From contig JAUHXC010000007.1 of NCBI GenBank assembly GCA_030427205.1, forward strand, positions 62,001-126,000: 64,000 bases of DNA, given 5' to 3'. This document shows positions 53,736 through 62,455 of the stretch, piece after piece. Every line of letters begins with the position of its first letter. The first letter of the stretch is position 1. A program made the position numbers and the translations under genes. The notes under the pieces were generated by a model that worked only from the letters and a program-made list of their open reading frames with translations, searched no databases and was not told the origin of the DNA. This DNA comes from a bacterium. GTDB taxonomy: Bacteria; Myxococcota_A; Bradymonadia; UBA7976; UBA1532.

Positions 53736-55832
53736 TCAGGGCAGGTTGTATTCGCCCTCCGAGTAGACCTCGTCGACGATGTCGATCCGCGGGCACCCGG
53801 CGCCCTCGCACCAGGTCACCGTCGCCATGTGCCACAGCTGCATCGTCTCGGTGAGCTCCTGCCCGACCAGCTCGACGAGCGGCGTGCCGCGGTTGTAGAT
53901 GCGCAGCGAGACATACGACGGGTGCTCCGCCTGGCGGTCGACCTCCGGGTCGCCGAAGGTGCTCGTGGCCCGGAAGTAGATCGCGCCCACCTCGTAGCTC
54001 ACCCCGATCTCGGGCTCGGCCAGGTTGATGTTCTCCGGGCCGGCGCCGTTCGTATCGTCGATGTCCAGGGTCGGGTTGTCGGTCACCTCGCCGATCACCC
54101 CCCAGTCGGGGTTGGTATTGCGGAAGTAGCAATCCCACTCGCCCGCCGGCCCGGCCCACAGGCCATCGGCCCGCTCGTGGGCCAGGTGCAGGTCGACGTC
54201 GGTCCCGGTCGTATCGGTCTCGTCGGGGTCGTCGGGGGTGCTCCAGACCAGCTGGATGTGCAGGTCTTTCTGGGGCACCGCGCGGATGGTCACCCGGGCC
54301 ACCGCGTTGGGCTCGCAGCTCGGCTGACCCAGGGCGTCGACCACCTGCAGCTCGATGACGTACTCCCCGGTGAGGTCGACGAAGAACAGCGCCCGCGGCG
54401 TCCCGGTGTCGTCGTCTTCACCGCCGTCCGCCGGCCGGCGCGGGTCGGCGAAGCTCTCCACCGGCTGGCTGACGCTGCCCTCGGGGCGCTGCACCACCGT
54501 CCAGCGCCAGCTGCGCACCTCGCCGTCGGGGTCGGTCGACGGGCCGCCGTCCAGGTCGATGATGTCCAGCGGCTGCACCTCGAAGAGGTCTTCGGCCACC
54601 AGCGGCAGGGGGCAGGTATTGTCGACCCCGCGCCCGAAGAGGTCGACGATCGTCGGCTCGTCGGCCGGCGTCGCGTTGCTGTAGATCAGCATGCGCCCGC
54701 CGTAGACCCGCAGGTCGAGCGGCCAGAAGCCCACCTCCAGGTCGGCGGTGGGGAAGTCTTCGCCGGCGACGGCGCCGGGCAGGGCGATCAGGTTGCCATC
54801 CACCGGCTCGGGCAGCTGCATCGCGCCGAAGACGCCTTCGGGATCTTCGAACTCGATGCGGTCGACCCGCAGCGGCGTGGTGCCGCAGTTCTCGACGATC
54901 AGCACCCTCTGGTTGGGGGTCGGCTCGTCGCGGCTGTCGACGAGCAGCCCCGCGCCGAAGTCGACGCTGCCCGGCACCACGTTGATGCACGGCACCGCGC
55001 CGTTGGCATAGAGGTTGACCGTGGTCGACGCGCCGTTGATGGCGTCGCTCTGGATGTCGAGCAGCCCGTCCGCCGGGCCGAGCCCCTGCGGGGTGTAGGT
55101 GATGTCGAGCACGATGGTGCCCTGTCCCGGCACGGGCAGCGGCGTCTCGCGAACCCCGGCCACCGACTCGCCGCCGAGCAGCACGTCGAAGCCGTCGCGG
55201 CCGCTCAGCTCGAGCCGGCTGATCGACAGCTGGGCCAGGCCGCGGTTGGTGATGGTCACCGACCGGGTCTCCGTCTGGCCCACCTGAACCTCGCCGAAGT
55301 CCAGGCTGCGCGGGCTGACGCTGATCTCACCGCCGATGTCGCCGGCGCGGATCGGCCAGTTCACCTGCAGGTTGTCGGGATCATTGGTCTGCATCGTCAC
55401 CGCGCCGGTGTCGTTGCTCTCGTCGGCGACCGAATAGCGCACCTCGAAGGCCATCTCGGCCCCCGGGGCGAGCACCAGCCGCCCGCCGTCCGGGATCGGG
55501 CCCGCCCCGGCGCCCTGGTCGCCGAACAGCGCGAACTCGCCGCCCGTGGAGCGATCGTCGAGGGCGATATCGACCATGATCAGGTCGGCGTCGCCGTCGT
55601 TGCGCACCGTGATGCGGCGGGTCGCCTGCTCACCGGGCTGCAGCTTGGGGAAGACGAAGTCGCCGCGGTCGGTGATCATCGCCGGGGTGCCGATGGTCTC
55701 CGGCGAGTCGCAGCCGGTCGCCGCCACGCCGAGCAGCGCCAGCATGGCCAAAAGCACCGCCGCCGGGCGGCCGCACAGCGTCAGGCGGGTCGCGCGGGTC
55801 GCTGCGCGAGGGCGCATCTGCCACTTCTGCAT
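53736..55832 (-). CDS. ASH-like lipoprotein with YfaP/DUF2135-like C-terminus
   Basis: A 698-residue lipoprotein (long signal, lipobox AATG-Cys41). ASH-like domains (TRRITVRNDGDADLIMVDIA; RSVTITNRGLAQLSISRLEL) are followed by a PKD/Ig-like domain (DGEVRSWRWTVVQRPEGSVS, residues about 435-515). The end (about 519-698) reads HIQLVWSTPDDPDETDTTGT, then DVDLHLAHE, with DIDDTNGAGPENIN. DVDLH and GPENI are the signature of YfaP-like proteins. ATG 55832 follows GAGGAG. It is the closest paralogue of the neighbour at 55982. Confidence 0.88.
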   Translation of the reverse strand: MQKWQMRPRAATRATRLTLCGRPAAVLLAMLALLGVAATGCDSPETIGTPAMITDRGDFVFPKLQPGEQATRRITVRNDGDADLIMVDIALDDRSTGGEFALFGDQGAGAGPIPDGGRLVLAPGAEMAFEVRYSVADESNDTGAVTMQTNDPDNLQVNWPIRAGDIGGEISVSPRSLDFGEVQVGQTETRSVTITNRGLAQLSISRLELSGRDGFDVLLGGESVAGVRETPLPVPGQGTIVLDITYTPQGLGPADGLLDIQSDAINGASTTVNLYANGAVPCINVVPGSVDFGAGLLVDSRDEPTPNQRVLIVENCGTTPLRVDRIEFEDPEGVFGAMQLPEPVDGNLIALPGAVAGEDFPTADLEVGFWPLDLRVYGGRMLIYSNATPADEPTIVDLFGRGVDNTCPLPLVAEDLFEVQPLDIIDLDGGPSTDPDGEVRSWRWTVVQRPEGSVSQPVESFADPRRPADGGEDDDTGTPRALFFVDLTGEYVIELQVVDALGQPSCEPNAVARVTIRAVPQKDLHIQLVWSTPDDPDETDTTGTDVDLHLAHERADGLWAGPAGEWDCYFRNTNPDWGVIGEVTDNPTLDIDDTNGAGPENINLAEPEIGVSYEVGAIYFRATSTFGDPEVDRQAEHPSYVSLRIYNRGTPLVELVGQELTETMQLWHMATVTWCEGAGCPRIDIVDEVYSEGEYNLP

Positions 55833-55861
55833 GTCAACTCCTCTTTGCCTCGGTGTGCACG

Positions 55862-55879
55862 ATACCCGGTACGGGGTAT
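55862..55879. promoter_or_regulatory. Near-perfect palindrome before the ASH/YfaP gene
   Basis: ATACCCGGTACGGGGTAT is self-complementary except for one pair, 30 bases upstream of ATG 55832. It is a possible operator. No convincing promoter is seen beside it. Confidence 0.3.
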
Positions 55880-55918
55880 GTGTTGCGCCGTGTCGACCGA
55901 TCACCGCCGCGTGGTCCC

Positions 55919-55957
55919 CAAACAAAACGACCCCGTACCGGCGGGCGGTCGGGGTCG
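55919..55957 (-). terminator. Intrinsic terminator of the first ASH/YfaP gene
   Basis: On the minus strand CGACCCCG pairs with CGGGGTCG (55928-55957), extended inside by CGGT/ACCG around a GCGGG/CCCGC loop, and is followed by TTTTGTTT. It lies 24 bases beyond the stop at 55982. Strong stem plus T-tract is rare in this GC-rich window, so the next gene probably has its own promoter. Confidence 0.8.
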
Positions 55958-55981
55958 CGAGACGCGGGGCGCCGCGGGCGA

Positions 55982-58069
55982 TCAGGGCCGCTGGCTGTAG
56001 TACCGGTCGCGGGTGACCACCTCGCCGGTGACCCGCCACGAGATCTGGGCCACGTCCCAGAAGTGGTCCTCGGCCTCCATCTCACGCTCGCCGGGGTTGC
56101 CGCCGTCGGTGTAGTCCCACGCCAGCTCGCCCTCGATGAAGATACGCACCGTCGCCCAGCTCGGGCCGTAGTCCTGACCGGTCACCCGGTCGCGGCTGTT
56201 GTAGTAGTGCACGCCGACCAGATAGGGCGCCCCGAGGATGTCGGTGTTCTCCGGGTTGTCCAGGTTGATGTTCTCCGGCCCCGCCCCGTTGATGTCGTCG
56301 ATGTCCAGGCTCGGATCATCGGCGCTGTTGTCGAGCTGACCCCAGTCGGGCACCGGCTCGGCGTAGTGGCAGTCGTACGGCCGCGAGAACCAGTTCTCGG
56401 CGTTGGGGTGCAGCAGGTGCAGGTCGAGGTCGGTGCCGCCGCCCTCGGTCTCGTCCTCGTCCCCGGGGGTCCGCCAGACGAGCTGCACGTGAATCGCCTC
56501 TTCGGGCTTGGCCACGATGGTCACCACCGCCGGGTTCTCACAGGCGATCGAGTCCAGGCCGAGGTTGTCGCGCACCCGCAGCTCGGCGGTGTAGATGCCG
56601 GCGAGGTCGACGAAGAAGACCGCCGTCGGGGTCGACGTATCGTCGTCGAGGCCGCCGTTGGCCGGCTGAGCCGGGTCGTAGAACGACTCGTGGGGCTGCG
56701 AGACCGAGCCGTCGGGGCGGCTGGTGATGACCCACTCGTAATTGACCGGCCGGTTGTCGGCGGCGTCCTGGTCGATGGAGGGCGAGCCGTCGAGCACCAC
56801 GACGTCCAGGGGCACTACGTAGAACTCGTCTTCCACCGCGCGGGCCTGGGGGCAGGCGTTGGTCACGCCGCGGCCGAGCAGCGGCACCTCGAGGCGCGGG
56901 TGCACCGGATCGTTGCTCTCGATGATGAGCGTGCCGTTGTGGATGCGCTCCTCACGGGGGGTGAAGGCCACCTCGATCGAGCGGCTCGGCGGCGGCAGGC
57001 CGTTGATGCGGTCCTCCTCGCTGAACTCGGGCATCAGCGCCGGCAGCATCGGCAGGCTGTCCTCGACGAGCGCGTAGGCCGGGTCGCTGCCCTCGGCCAG
57101 ATAGATCCGGCTGATCTCGATCGGCGCGCCGCCGCAGCTCTCGAGCGACATCGGCCGCGAGTCGGTGCGGTTGACGAGGCTGGTCTGGAACTCGAGGGCC
57201 GGCGGGTTGACCTCCAGGCAGGGGGTCGCGCCGTTGGCCCGCAAGGTCACGGTGACCTCCGACTGGTTCGGGTCGTTGGAGAAGATCGTCAGCTCGGCGG
57301 TGTCGGGCCCTTCGACCTGCGGCGCGTAGCGCACGGTGATCTCGAAGCTCTCGTTGGGCTCGAGCACCTTGAGCGGATCCATGACCTGACGCGGGTCGCG
57401 CAGGTCGCCCTCCACCTCGACGAGCGGCTTGAAGTCCTGCGAACCGTTGAGCAGCACCCGGCTGACCTCGAGGTCGAGCTGGCCGACGTTGCTCACCTGG
57501 ATGGTGGTCTCGCCGACCTCGCCCGCCGGGACCCGGTCGAAGTCGTGGATCCGGGGCGCCACGTTGATCTCGGGCGAACCCTCGGCGAGCACCACCGGGA
57601 TCTGCACCTCGGGGCTGTCGGGCAGGTTGGTCTCGAGCACGATCGTGCCGCCGACCGGCACCTCGCGCACCGCGGTGTAGTTGAGCACGAGGAAGAACGA
57701 GTCCCCCCCGTTGATGCGGATCGGGTAGGGGAACTGGTCCTCGCCGGCCCGCGAGACGCCGACGAACTCGTTCCCGTCGGCGGCGTCCTTCCAATACAGC
57801 TCGAACTCTTCGTCGCTGTTGTCGAGTTCGAAGCGGATGTTGGCCACGATGACCGGACCCGACCCGATGTTCTCGAGCTGCACGACGCGGTCGGCGTCCT
57901 CGCCGATGGCGAGCTTGCCGAAGCGGAAGGTATCGGGGGTGAGCTGCAGATCACCGGTCTGGATTGTGCCCGGACCGTCGTCGCAGCCGAGCCCGCCGAG
58001 GCACGCCGCGGCGGCGAGCAGCAGGTTCACCCCGAGCGTGCGGGTGTTCACGAAAGCACTCTGCCTCAT
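55982..58069 (-). CDS. ASH-like lipoprotein with YfaP/DUF2135-like C-terminus, first of the array
   Basis: A 695-residue lipoprotein (lipobox GGLG-Cys29), same layout as the neighbour at 53736: ASH-like domains (DRVVQLENIGSGPVIVANIR; TTIQVSNVGQLDLEVSRVLL), PKD-like domain (YEWVITSRPDGSVSQPHESF), and a YfaP-like end from about 522 (HVQLVWRTPGDEDETEGGGT, then DLDLHLLHP; DIDDINGAGPENINL). The two proteins align along their full length, so they arose by tandem duplication. GGGGGA lies five bases before ATG 58069. The leader is about 170 bases. Confidence 0.9.
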   Translation of the reverse strand: MRQSAFVNTRTLGVNLLLAAAACLGGLGCDDGPGTIQTGDLQLTPDTFRFGKLAIGEDADRVVQLENIGSGPVIVANIRFELDNSDEEFELYWKDAADGNEFVGVSRAGEDQFPYPIRINGGDSFFLVLNYTAVREVPVGGTIVLETNLPDSPEVQIPVVLAEGSPEINVAPRIHDFDRVPAGEVGETTIQVSNVGQLDLEVSRVLLNGSQDFKPLVEVEGDLRDPRQVMDPLKVLEPNESFEITVRYAPQVEGPDTAELTIFSNDPNQSEVTVTLRANGATPCLEVNPPALEFQTSLVNRTDSRPMSLESCGGAPIEISRIYLAEGSDPAYALVEDSLPMLPALMPEFSEEDRINGLPPPSRSIEVAFTPREERIHNGTLIIESNDPVHPRLEVPLLGRGVTNACPQARAVEDEFYVVPLDVVVLDGSPSIDQDAADNRPVNYEWVITSRPDGSVSQPHESFYDPAQPANGGLDDDTSTPTAVFFVDLAGIYTAELRVRDNLGLDSIACENPAVVTIVAKPEEAIHVQLVWRTPGDEDETEGGGTDLDLHLLHPNAENWFSRPYDCHYAEPVPDWGQLDNSADDPSLDIDDINGAGPENINLDNPENTDILGAPYLVGVHYYNSRDRVTGQDYGPSWATVRIFIEGELAWDYTDGGNPGEREMEAEDHFWDVAQISWRVTGEVVTRDRYYSQRP

Positions 58070-58243
58070 CGATGTCCCCCGGTGCGGATCGCGCCTGCGG
58101 ATGTACTGGTAGATGCCCCGATTGTGGAGCCTCGGTGTCGCATATCAGGGAATCGAAACGGCCCTGGATCGACACAGTGCAATTTTTTTCACTCGGGCGC
58201 ACGGGTGGGCAGTCGCTTTAATCCCGCCCTACGCGCTGCGGAA

Positions 58244-58273
58244 ACATTAGGCGTGCCATATCGGCAGTGTCAA
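58244..58273 (-). promoter_or_regulatory. Candidate promoter of the ASH lipoprotein array
   Basis: On the minus strand TTGACA (58268-58273, perfect -35), 18 bases, TAATGT (58244-58249). Transcription would start near 58237. Confidence 0.55.
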
Positions 58274-58322
58274 ATGCTCCGAACGCGCGCAAACACGCCC
58301 CTTTCCGGCCCGCCGGGCCACG

Positions 58323-58351
58323 TTGACAGTACCCGGGGGGCGTGCTAGCAA
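58323..58351 (+). promoter_or_regulatory. Candidate promoter of the VWA/OMP/TPR operon
   Basis: TTGACA (58323-58328, perfect -35), 17 bases ending in TGC, TAGCAA (58346-58351), an extended -10 form. Transcription would start near 58358. Confidence 0.6.
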
Positions 58352-58422
58352 GGCGCGTTCGCGCGTCGGCGCCCCGCGAGAGGGCCGACGACGGACCGCC
58401 CAATCGGACGAGAGGATCCTGC

Positions 58423-59652
58423 ATGCGCAGACGGAACCTGGTGCTGAGTGGCCTCGGCGTCGCGACGATGCTGTTGTCGTCGGCCTGCGACTCGACCGTC
58501 GGTCTCGACCCCACCCGCACGTCGTTCACCAAGGTGATCGTGCCCGGGGCCTGCAAGGCGCAGGACGACCTCGGCCAGATCGATTTCTCGGTCATGCTGC
58601 TCGACGGCACGCGCGCGCTGCTGCCCGATACCCGCCTCAACGGCGAGGTCGAGCCGGTCGGCGGCCTGCTGACCTTCGACAGCTTCGCCTTCAGCAAGGC
58701 CCCGAGCAACGCCGACCTCAACTTCGCCGAGCCGGCCGTGGCCACCCTCGGCGAGGGCGGCGACCCGCTCGGCGTGGGGCTCAACCCGATCGGCCTCGAG
58801 TTCGCCTACTCCGGCGGCATCGATCGGCAGCGGGACCCGCGGCTGGTGGTCTTCATGCTCGACCACTCGGGCAGCCTCGTCGGGGTCGATCCGTTCTCGA
58901 TGATGTTCGACCCGACCCGGGCCTCGGACTCCGACGACCAGCGGATCTCCTTCTTCCAGCAGCTCATCGGCAACCTGCCCAACGAGTACCTGCTCTCGCT
59001 CGTCTCGTTCAGCGGTGACTTCGCCGACATCACCCCCGAATACTCGACGCCGGTGCGCAACAAGAGCGTCATCCTCGAAGGCCTCAACGGCCTGCAGTTC
59101 GAGGAGGGCGGCACCACCCCGCTGACCCGGGCCCTGGATGACACCCGCAATCGGGTCATCGAGCCCAACGGCGGCATGAACCCGGTGGTCGTGCTCTTCA
59201 CCGACGGCATCGAGGACGGCGACCCGACCGACGCCGACGGCGGGTTCGAGCAAGCCATCGACGGCTACGCCAATCGCGACGGGTCGCCGATCCCCATCAT
59301 CGTGATCCACCTGCAGCCCCCGGCCGCGGTGCCCGCCGCCCAGCGCGGACGCAGCGCCAAGCTGGCCGACCTCGCCTGCCGCACCGGCGGCGAGTACATC
59401 TTCCTGCAGAACGCCGACGAGTTCACCACCAACAACAACCTGCAGCCGGCGGTGCTCAACCGCATCGTGGGCGTCTGGCGGCTGTCGACCCAGAGCACCC
59501 TCTCCAACGCGGGCTTCGACCCGGGCGGGTGGCTGCTCTCCACGCAGATCGCGGTCACTCTGGCCGGCCGCTCGCTGTCCGCTGACCTCCAGCGGGCCCG
59601 CGAGTCGAGCGGCACCTTCAGTGACACCCGAGTTTGGTTCTCCAAGGAATGA
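58423..59652 (+). CDS. VWA-domain lipoprotein
   Basis: A 409-residue lipoprotein (lipobox SSA-Cys22). An N-terminal region of about 115 residues precedes a von Willebrand factor A domain with MIDAS DHSGS at Asp147 (RLVVFMLDHSGSLVGVDPFS), the conserved Thr region EEGGTTPLTRAL and the third-loop Asp in VVVLFTDGIEDGDP. Metal-dependent protein binding outside the cytoplasm is expected. ATG 58423 follows AGAGGA. It opens an operon with an OM barrel and two TPR proteins. Its stop overlaps a possible ATG of the next gene. Confidence 0.9.
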   Translation: MRRRNLVLSGLGVATMLLSSACDSTVGLDPTRTSFTKVIVPGACKAQDDLGQIDFSVMLLDGTRALLPDTRLNGEVEPVGGLLTFDSFAFSKAPSNADLNFAEPAVATLGEGGDPLGVGLNPIGLEFAYSGGIDRQRDPRLVVFMLDHSGSLVGVDPFSMMFDPTRASDSDDQRISFFQQLIGNLPNEYLLSLVSFSGDFADITPEYSTPVRNKSVILEGLNGLQFEEGGTTPLTRALDDTRNRVIEPNGGMNPVVVLFTDGIEDGDPTDADGGFEQAIDGYANRDGSPIPIIVIHLQPPAAVPAAQRGRSAKLADLACRTGGEYIFLQNADEFTTNNNLQPAVLNRIVGVWRLSTQSTLSNAGFDPGGWLLSTQIAVTLAGRSLSADLQRARESSGTFSDTRVWFSKE

Positions 59653-59672
59653 GCAAGCGGAGCATGAATCCG

Positions 59673-60461
59673 ATGAACAAGGTGCTGTTGCGGTTCGCGG
59701 CGGTCGTCGCGATGGTCGTCGTCAGCGGACCGGCCTGGGCCCAGGATGCTCCGGAAGAGACCGCCGAACCCCCCGCCGCCGAAGGGGCCGAAGCCCCCGC
59801 CGAGGCCGCCCCGGCCGAGGTCAGCGACGCCACCGCGTCGAAGGCGGAGCGGGCGCTCGAGCAGGACATGGCCCTCTTCTGGGGCAACCGGCGCGAGATC
59901 AAGGTGGTGCAGAAGCGGCTCGTCGAGAAGGACGGCCGCTTCGAGCTGATGCCCTACGTCTCGGTGATCCCCAACGACGAGTTCATCATCTACTACCCGG
60001 TGGGCCTGCGCGTCGGCTATCACTTCTCCGAGGCCTTCTCGGTCGAGGCGTCCTACGCCTACGCGCTGCAGCAGGAGACCCAGCTCGCGGGCTTCCTCGA
60101 GGGTGAGGGCATCGGCCTCAAGCGGGCCGACATCCAAGAGAAGATCTCGATGTTCTACAACGCGAACATCCTGTGGGCGCCGCTGTACGGCAAACTCAGC
60201 CTTCTCGGCTACAAGCTGACCCACTTCGAGACCTACGTCGGCCTCGGCTTCGGGCTCTTCAATACCACCGAGTTCCCCGCCGACAACCCCGACGGAAACG
60301 CAAAGAACAAGCTCAGCGGGAATGCGATCCTGGGCTTCCGGTGGTTCATCAACGACACGTTGAACGTGCGGACCGAATATCGGCAGTACTTCTTCCAGAA
60401 GTTCCAGGGCGGGGTCTCGATCCCGGTCGAGCTGTCCCTCGGTCTCGGCATCACGCTCTGA
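59673..60461 (+). CDS. Outer-membrane beta-barrel protein (OMP_myx_plus type)
   Basis: A 262-residue exported protein (signal MNKVLLRFAAVVAMVVVSGP to WAQ), an acidic Ala/Glu/Pro linker, then about 180 residues of alternating amphipathic strands. Examples are GRFELMPYVSVIPNDEFIIY, VGLRVGYHFSEAFSVEASYA, NAILGFRWFINDTLNVRTEY. The chain ends in an aromatic-poor but strand-like VELSLGLGITL. The pattern agrees with the myxobacterial outer-membrane beta-barrel domain family. Starts at 59649, 59664 and 59673 are possible; 59673 has GGAG ten bases upstream and gives the cleanest signal peptide. Role: probably the membrane partner of the following TPR proteins. Confidence 0.82.
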   Translation: MNKVLLRFAAVVAMVVVSGPAWAQDAPEETAEPPAAEGAEAPAEAAPAEVSDATASKAERALEQDMALFWGNRREIKVVQKRLVEKDGRFELMPYVSVIPNDEFIIYYPVGLRVGYHFSEAFSVEASYAYALQQETQLAGFLEGEGIGLKRADIQEKISMFYNANILWAPLYGKLSLLGYKLTHFETYVGLGFGLFNTTEFPADNPDGNAKNKLSGNAILGFRWFINDTLNVRTEYRQYFFQKFQGGVSIPVELSLGLGITL

Positions 60462-60472
60462 GGATGGCCACG

Positions 60473-62455
60473 ATGAAGCGACGCAGCACAAACAGCCGAG
60501 CGAAGGCCCGCCGCGGGTGGGTGAGCCGCTGGCTGGTTCGCGGCGCGCTCGCCGGCGCACTCCTCTGTGGGCCGCTGGCGACCGCCGCCTGGGCGATCAC
60601 CAAAGACAACGTCATCCAGATGCACAAGTCCGGGCTGCCGGCTCAGGTGATCATCCAGACGATCCAGAGCACCGGCTCGAACTTCAACCTCTCGGTCGAC
60701 GACATCAAAGCCCTCGAGGCCGCCGGCGTGCCCAAGGAGGTCATCGACGCGATGACCTCCAGCGGGGCCCCCGCGCCGGCCCCCGAGCCCGCGCCCGAAC
60801 CGGCCCCCGAGCCCGCGCCGGCGCCCGTGGGCAGCGGCGACGGGGTCGACGACCTCGAGCGCCTGCGCGAGATGGAAGAAGCCGAACGGCGCAAGATCGA
60901 AGAAGAGGCCCGTATTCGCGAGGCGGCGCGCAAGGCCGCCGAGCGCGAGCGCGAGCGCATGGCCGCCGAAGAGCGCCGCCGGGTCGCCCGGGCGCTCGAC
61001 GCCGCGCGCAACGCCCTCGAAGACGGCCGCTACGCCAAGGCCGCCAAGGACTTCGGCACCTTCCTCGCCCAGGCCGAAGAGGGCAAGGCGAGCACCTACG
61101 AGGCCCAGCTCGGCCTCGCCGATGCGCTGTACAACCTCAAGCTCTACGCCAACGCCGCCGAGCGCTATCAGGGGCTGCTGGCCGCGGGCCCGGAGAGCGA
61201 CGTCTTCGAACCGGCGTTCACCGGTCTGCGCCGCTCGGCGCGGGTCATCGCCTACAACCCGGTGACCCTCGAAGCGCTGACCAACTACTTCGTCGGCGAC
61301 AAGAGCCGCGCCTTCCAGGACAGCTACAACTACTTCGTCGGCAAGTTCTTCTTCGACTACCAGCGCTACGACGAGGCCCGGACCTACCTCGGCGAGGTCT
61401 CGGACAAGGGTCGGGACTACGCCGACTCCCAGTACCTGCTCGGCCTCATCGGCGTGCAGGAAGCCGGCGACGACCCCGAGGGCGACGACTGGGCCCGCCG
61501 GCTCATCGGCGCCTCGCAGAACTTCGAGTCCGCCGTCGGCGCGGCGCTCGCCGCCGATCAGTCGCGCATCGCCCACCTCGGCTACCTGGCCCTGGCCCGC
61601 ATCGCCTACAGCGTCGGCCTGTACGACGTGGCGATCTTCTACTACCGCAAGGTGCCCTACGACTCGACGAGCTACGTCAACGCGCTGCACGAGTCGGGCT
61701 GGTCGTACTTCCTCAAGGGCGACACCGCCCGCGGGACGGGGATCTTCCACACCCTGGACGGCCCCGACTGGACCAACTACTTCCTGCCCGACATCTACCT
61801 GCTCGAGGCGACGGTGTTCATGAACAACTGTCACTTCGAGTATGCCCACGACTCGCTCAAGCGCATCGAAGAGCGCTACCTGGCGCTCAAGCAGCCCTTG
61901 ACCCGGTTCATGACCGAGCACGCCTCGCCCGAGGCGCTCTACAACGCCTTCGTGCTCGACCAGACCCAGCCGGGGGTCGAGCTGCCGCACCTGCTGCGCA
62001 TGGCGGTCATCTCCAACAGCGAGTTCTACGACCTCTACACGACGGTGACCCAGTACCGCCGCGAGGTCGCCCGTATCAACACCCAGCGGGACGGCCTGGG
62101 CGAAGAGCTGTCGGTGCAGCTGCTCGAGACCGTCGCCAGCCGCAAGCAGGAGGGCATCATCGCCCTCGGCATCAAGATCAACCAGCTGCTGCAGCAGCTC
62201 AGTGACGAGCTCGACGAGCTCGAAATCCAGGTCACCGAGGTCCGCATCGAGATCGACGAGATCGAAGCCGATCAGCTCGAGCGCGATATCGAGGAGACCT
62301 ACCGAGGCCCCAGCGAAGAACAGGTCGAGGCGGAGGCGCAGGCCACCGCCACGGTCTTCGTCGGCGACAAGTACGTCACCTGGCCCTTCGAGGGTGAGTA
62401 CTGGTCCGACGAGATCAACAACTATCGCAGTGACCTCAAGGACGTGTGCAAGTAA
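60473..62455 (+). CDS. Secreted TPR protein of OM-barrel operon
   Basis: A 660-residue exported protein (signal with LVRGALAGALLCGPLATAAW). A short N-terminal helical domain follows (NVIQMHKSGLPAQVIIQTIQ; VDDIKALEAAGVPKEVIDAM), then an EPAP repeat linker and a Glu/Arg coiled coil (about 110-160). TPR-like helices run from about 165 to 480, and a C-terminal coiled coil and end domain finish with WPFEGEYWSDEINNY. Middle TPRs resemble the protein at 34349-36382. The layout recalls periplasmic TPR components of myxobacterial envelope machines, an inference only. ATG 60473 has GAGG nine bases upstream; ATG 60464 is the alternative. Confidence 0.85.
   Translation: MKRRSTNSRAKARRGWVSRWLVRGALAGALLCGPLATAAWAITKDNVIQMHKSGLPAQVIIQTIQSTGSNFNLSVDDIKALEAAGVPKEVIDAMTSSGAPAPAPEPAPEPAPEPAPAPVGSGDGVDDLERLREMEEAERRKIEEEARIREAARKAAERERERMAAEERRRVARALDAARNALEDGRYAKAAKDFGTFLAQAEEGKASTYEAQLGLADALYNLKLYANAAERYQGLLAAGPESDVFEPAFTGLRRSARVIAYNPVTLEALTNYFVGDKSRAFQDSYNYFVGKFFFDYQRYDEARTYLGEVSDKGRDYADSQYLLGLIGVQEAGDDPEGDDWARRLIGASQNFESAVGAALAADQSRIAHLGYLALARIAYSVGLYDVAIFYYRKVPYDSTSYVNALHESGWSYFLKGDTARGTGIFHTLDGPDWTNYFLPDIYLLEATVFMNNCHFEYAHDSLKRIEERYLALKQPLTRFMTEHASPEALYNAFVLDQTQPGVELPHLLRMAVISNSEFYDLYTTVTQYRREVARINTQRDGLGEELSVQLLETVASRKQEGIIALGIKINQLLQQLSDELDELEIQVTEVRIEIDEIEADQLERDIEETYRGPSEEQVEAEAQATATVFVGDKYVTWPFEGEYWSDEINNYRSDLKDVCK

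Larger units (their letters stand above)
58070..58422. other. Divergent intergenic region with two promoters and a long leader
   Basis: No gene in these 353 bases. It contains two back-to-back candidate promoters (58244-58273 minus, 58323-58351 plus). The minus-strand leader of about 170 bases includes a T-rich block (CAATTTTTTTCAC on plus, 58178-58190), unusual here. No riboswitch fold was recognised. Confidence 0.6.

Noticed and set aside
58240..58262. A sigma-54-like GGCAC element on the minus strand
   Set aside because: The -12 part reads GT instead of GC at the required spacing, and the same bases fit the spacer of a good sigma-70-type promoter.
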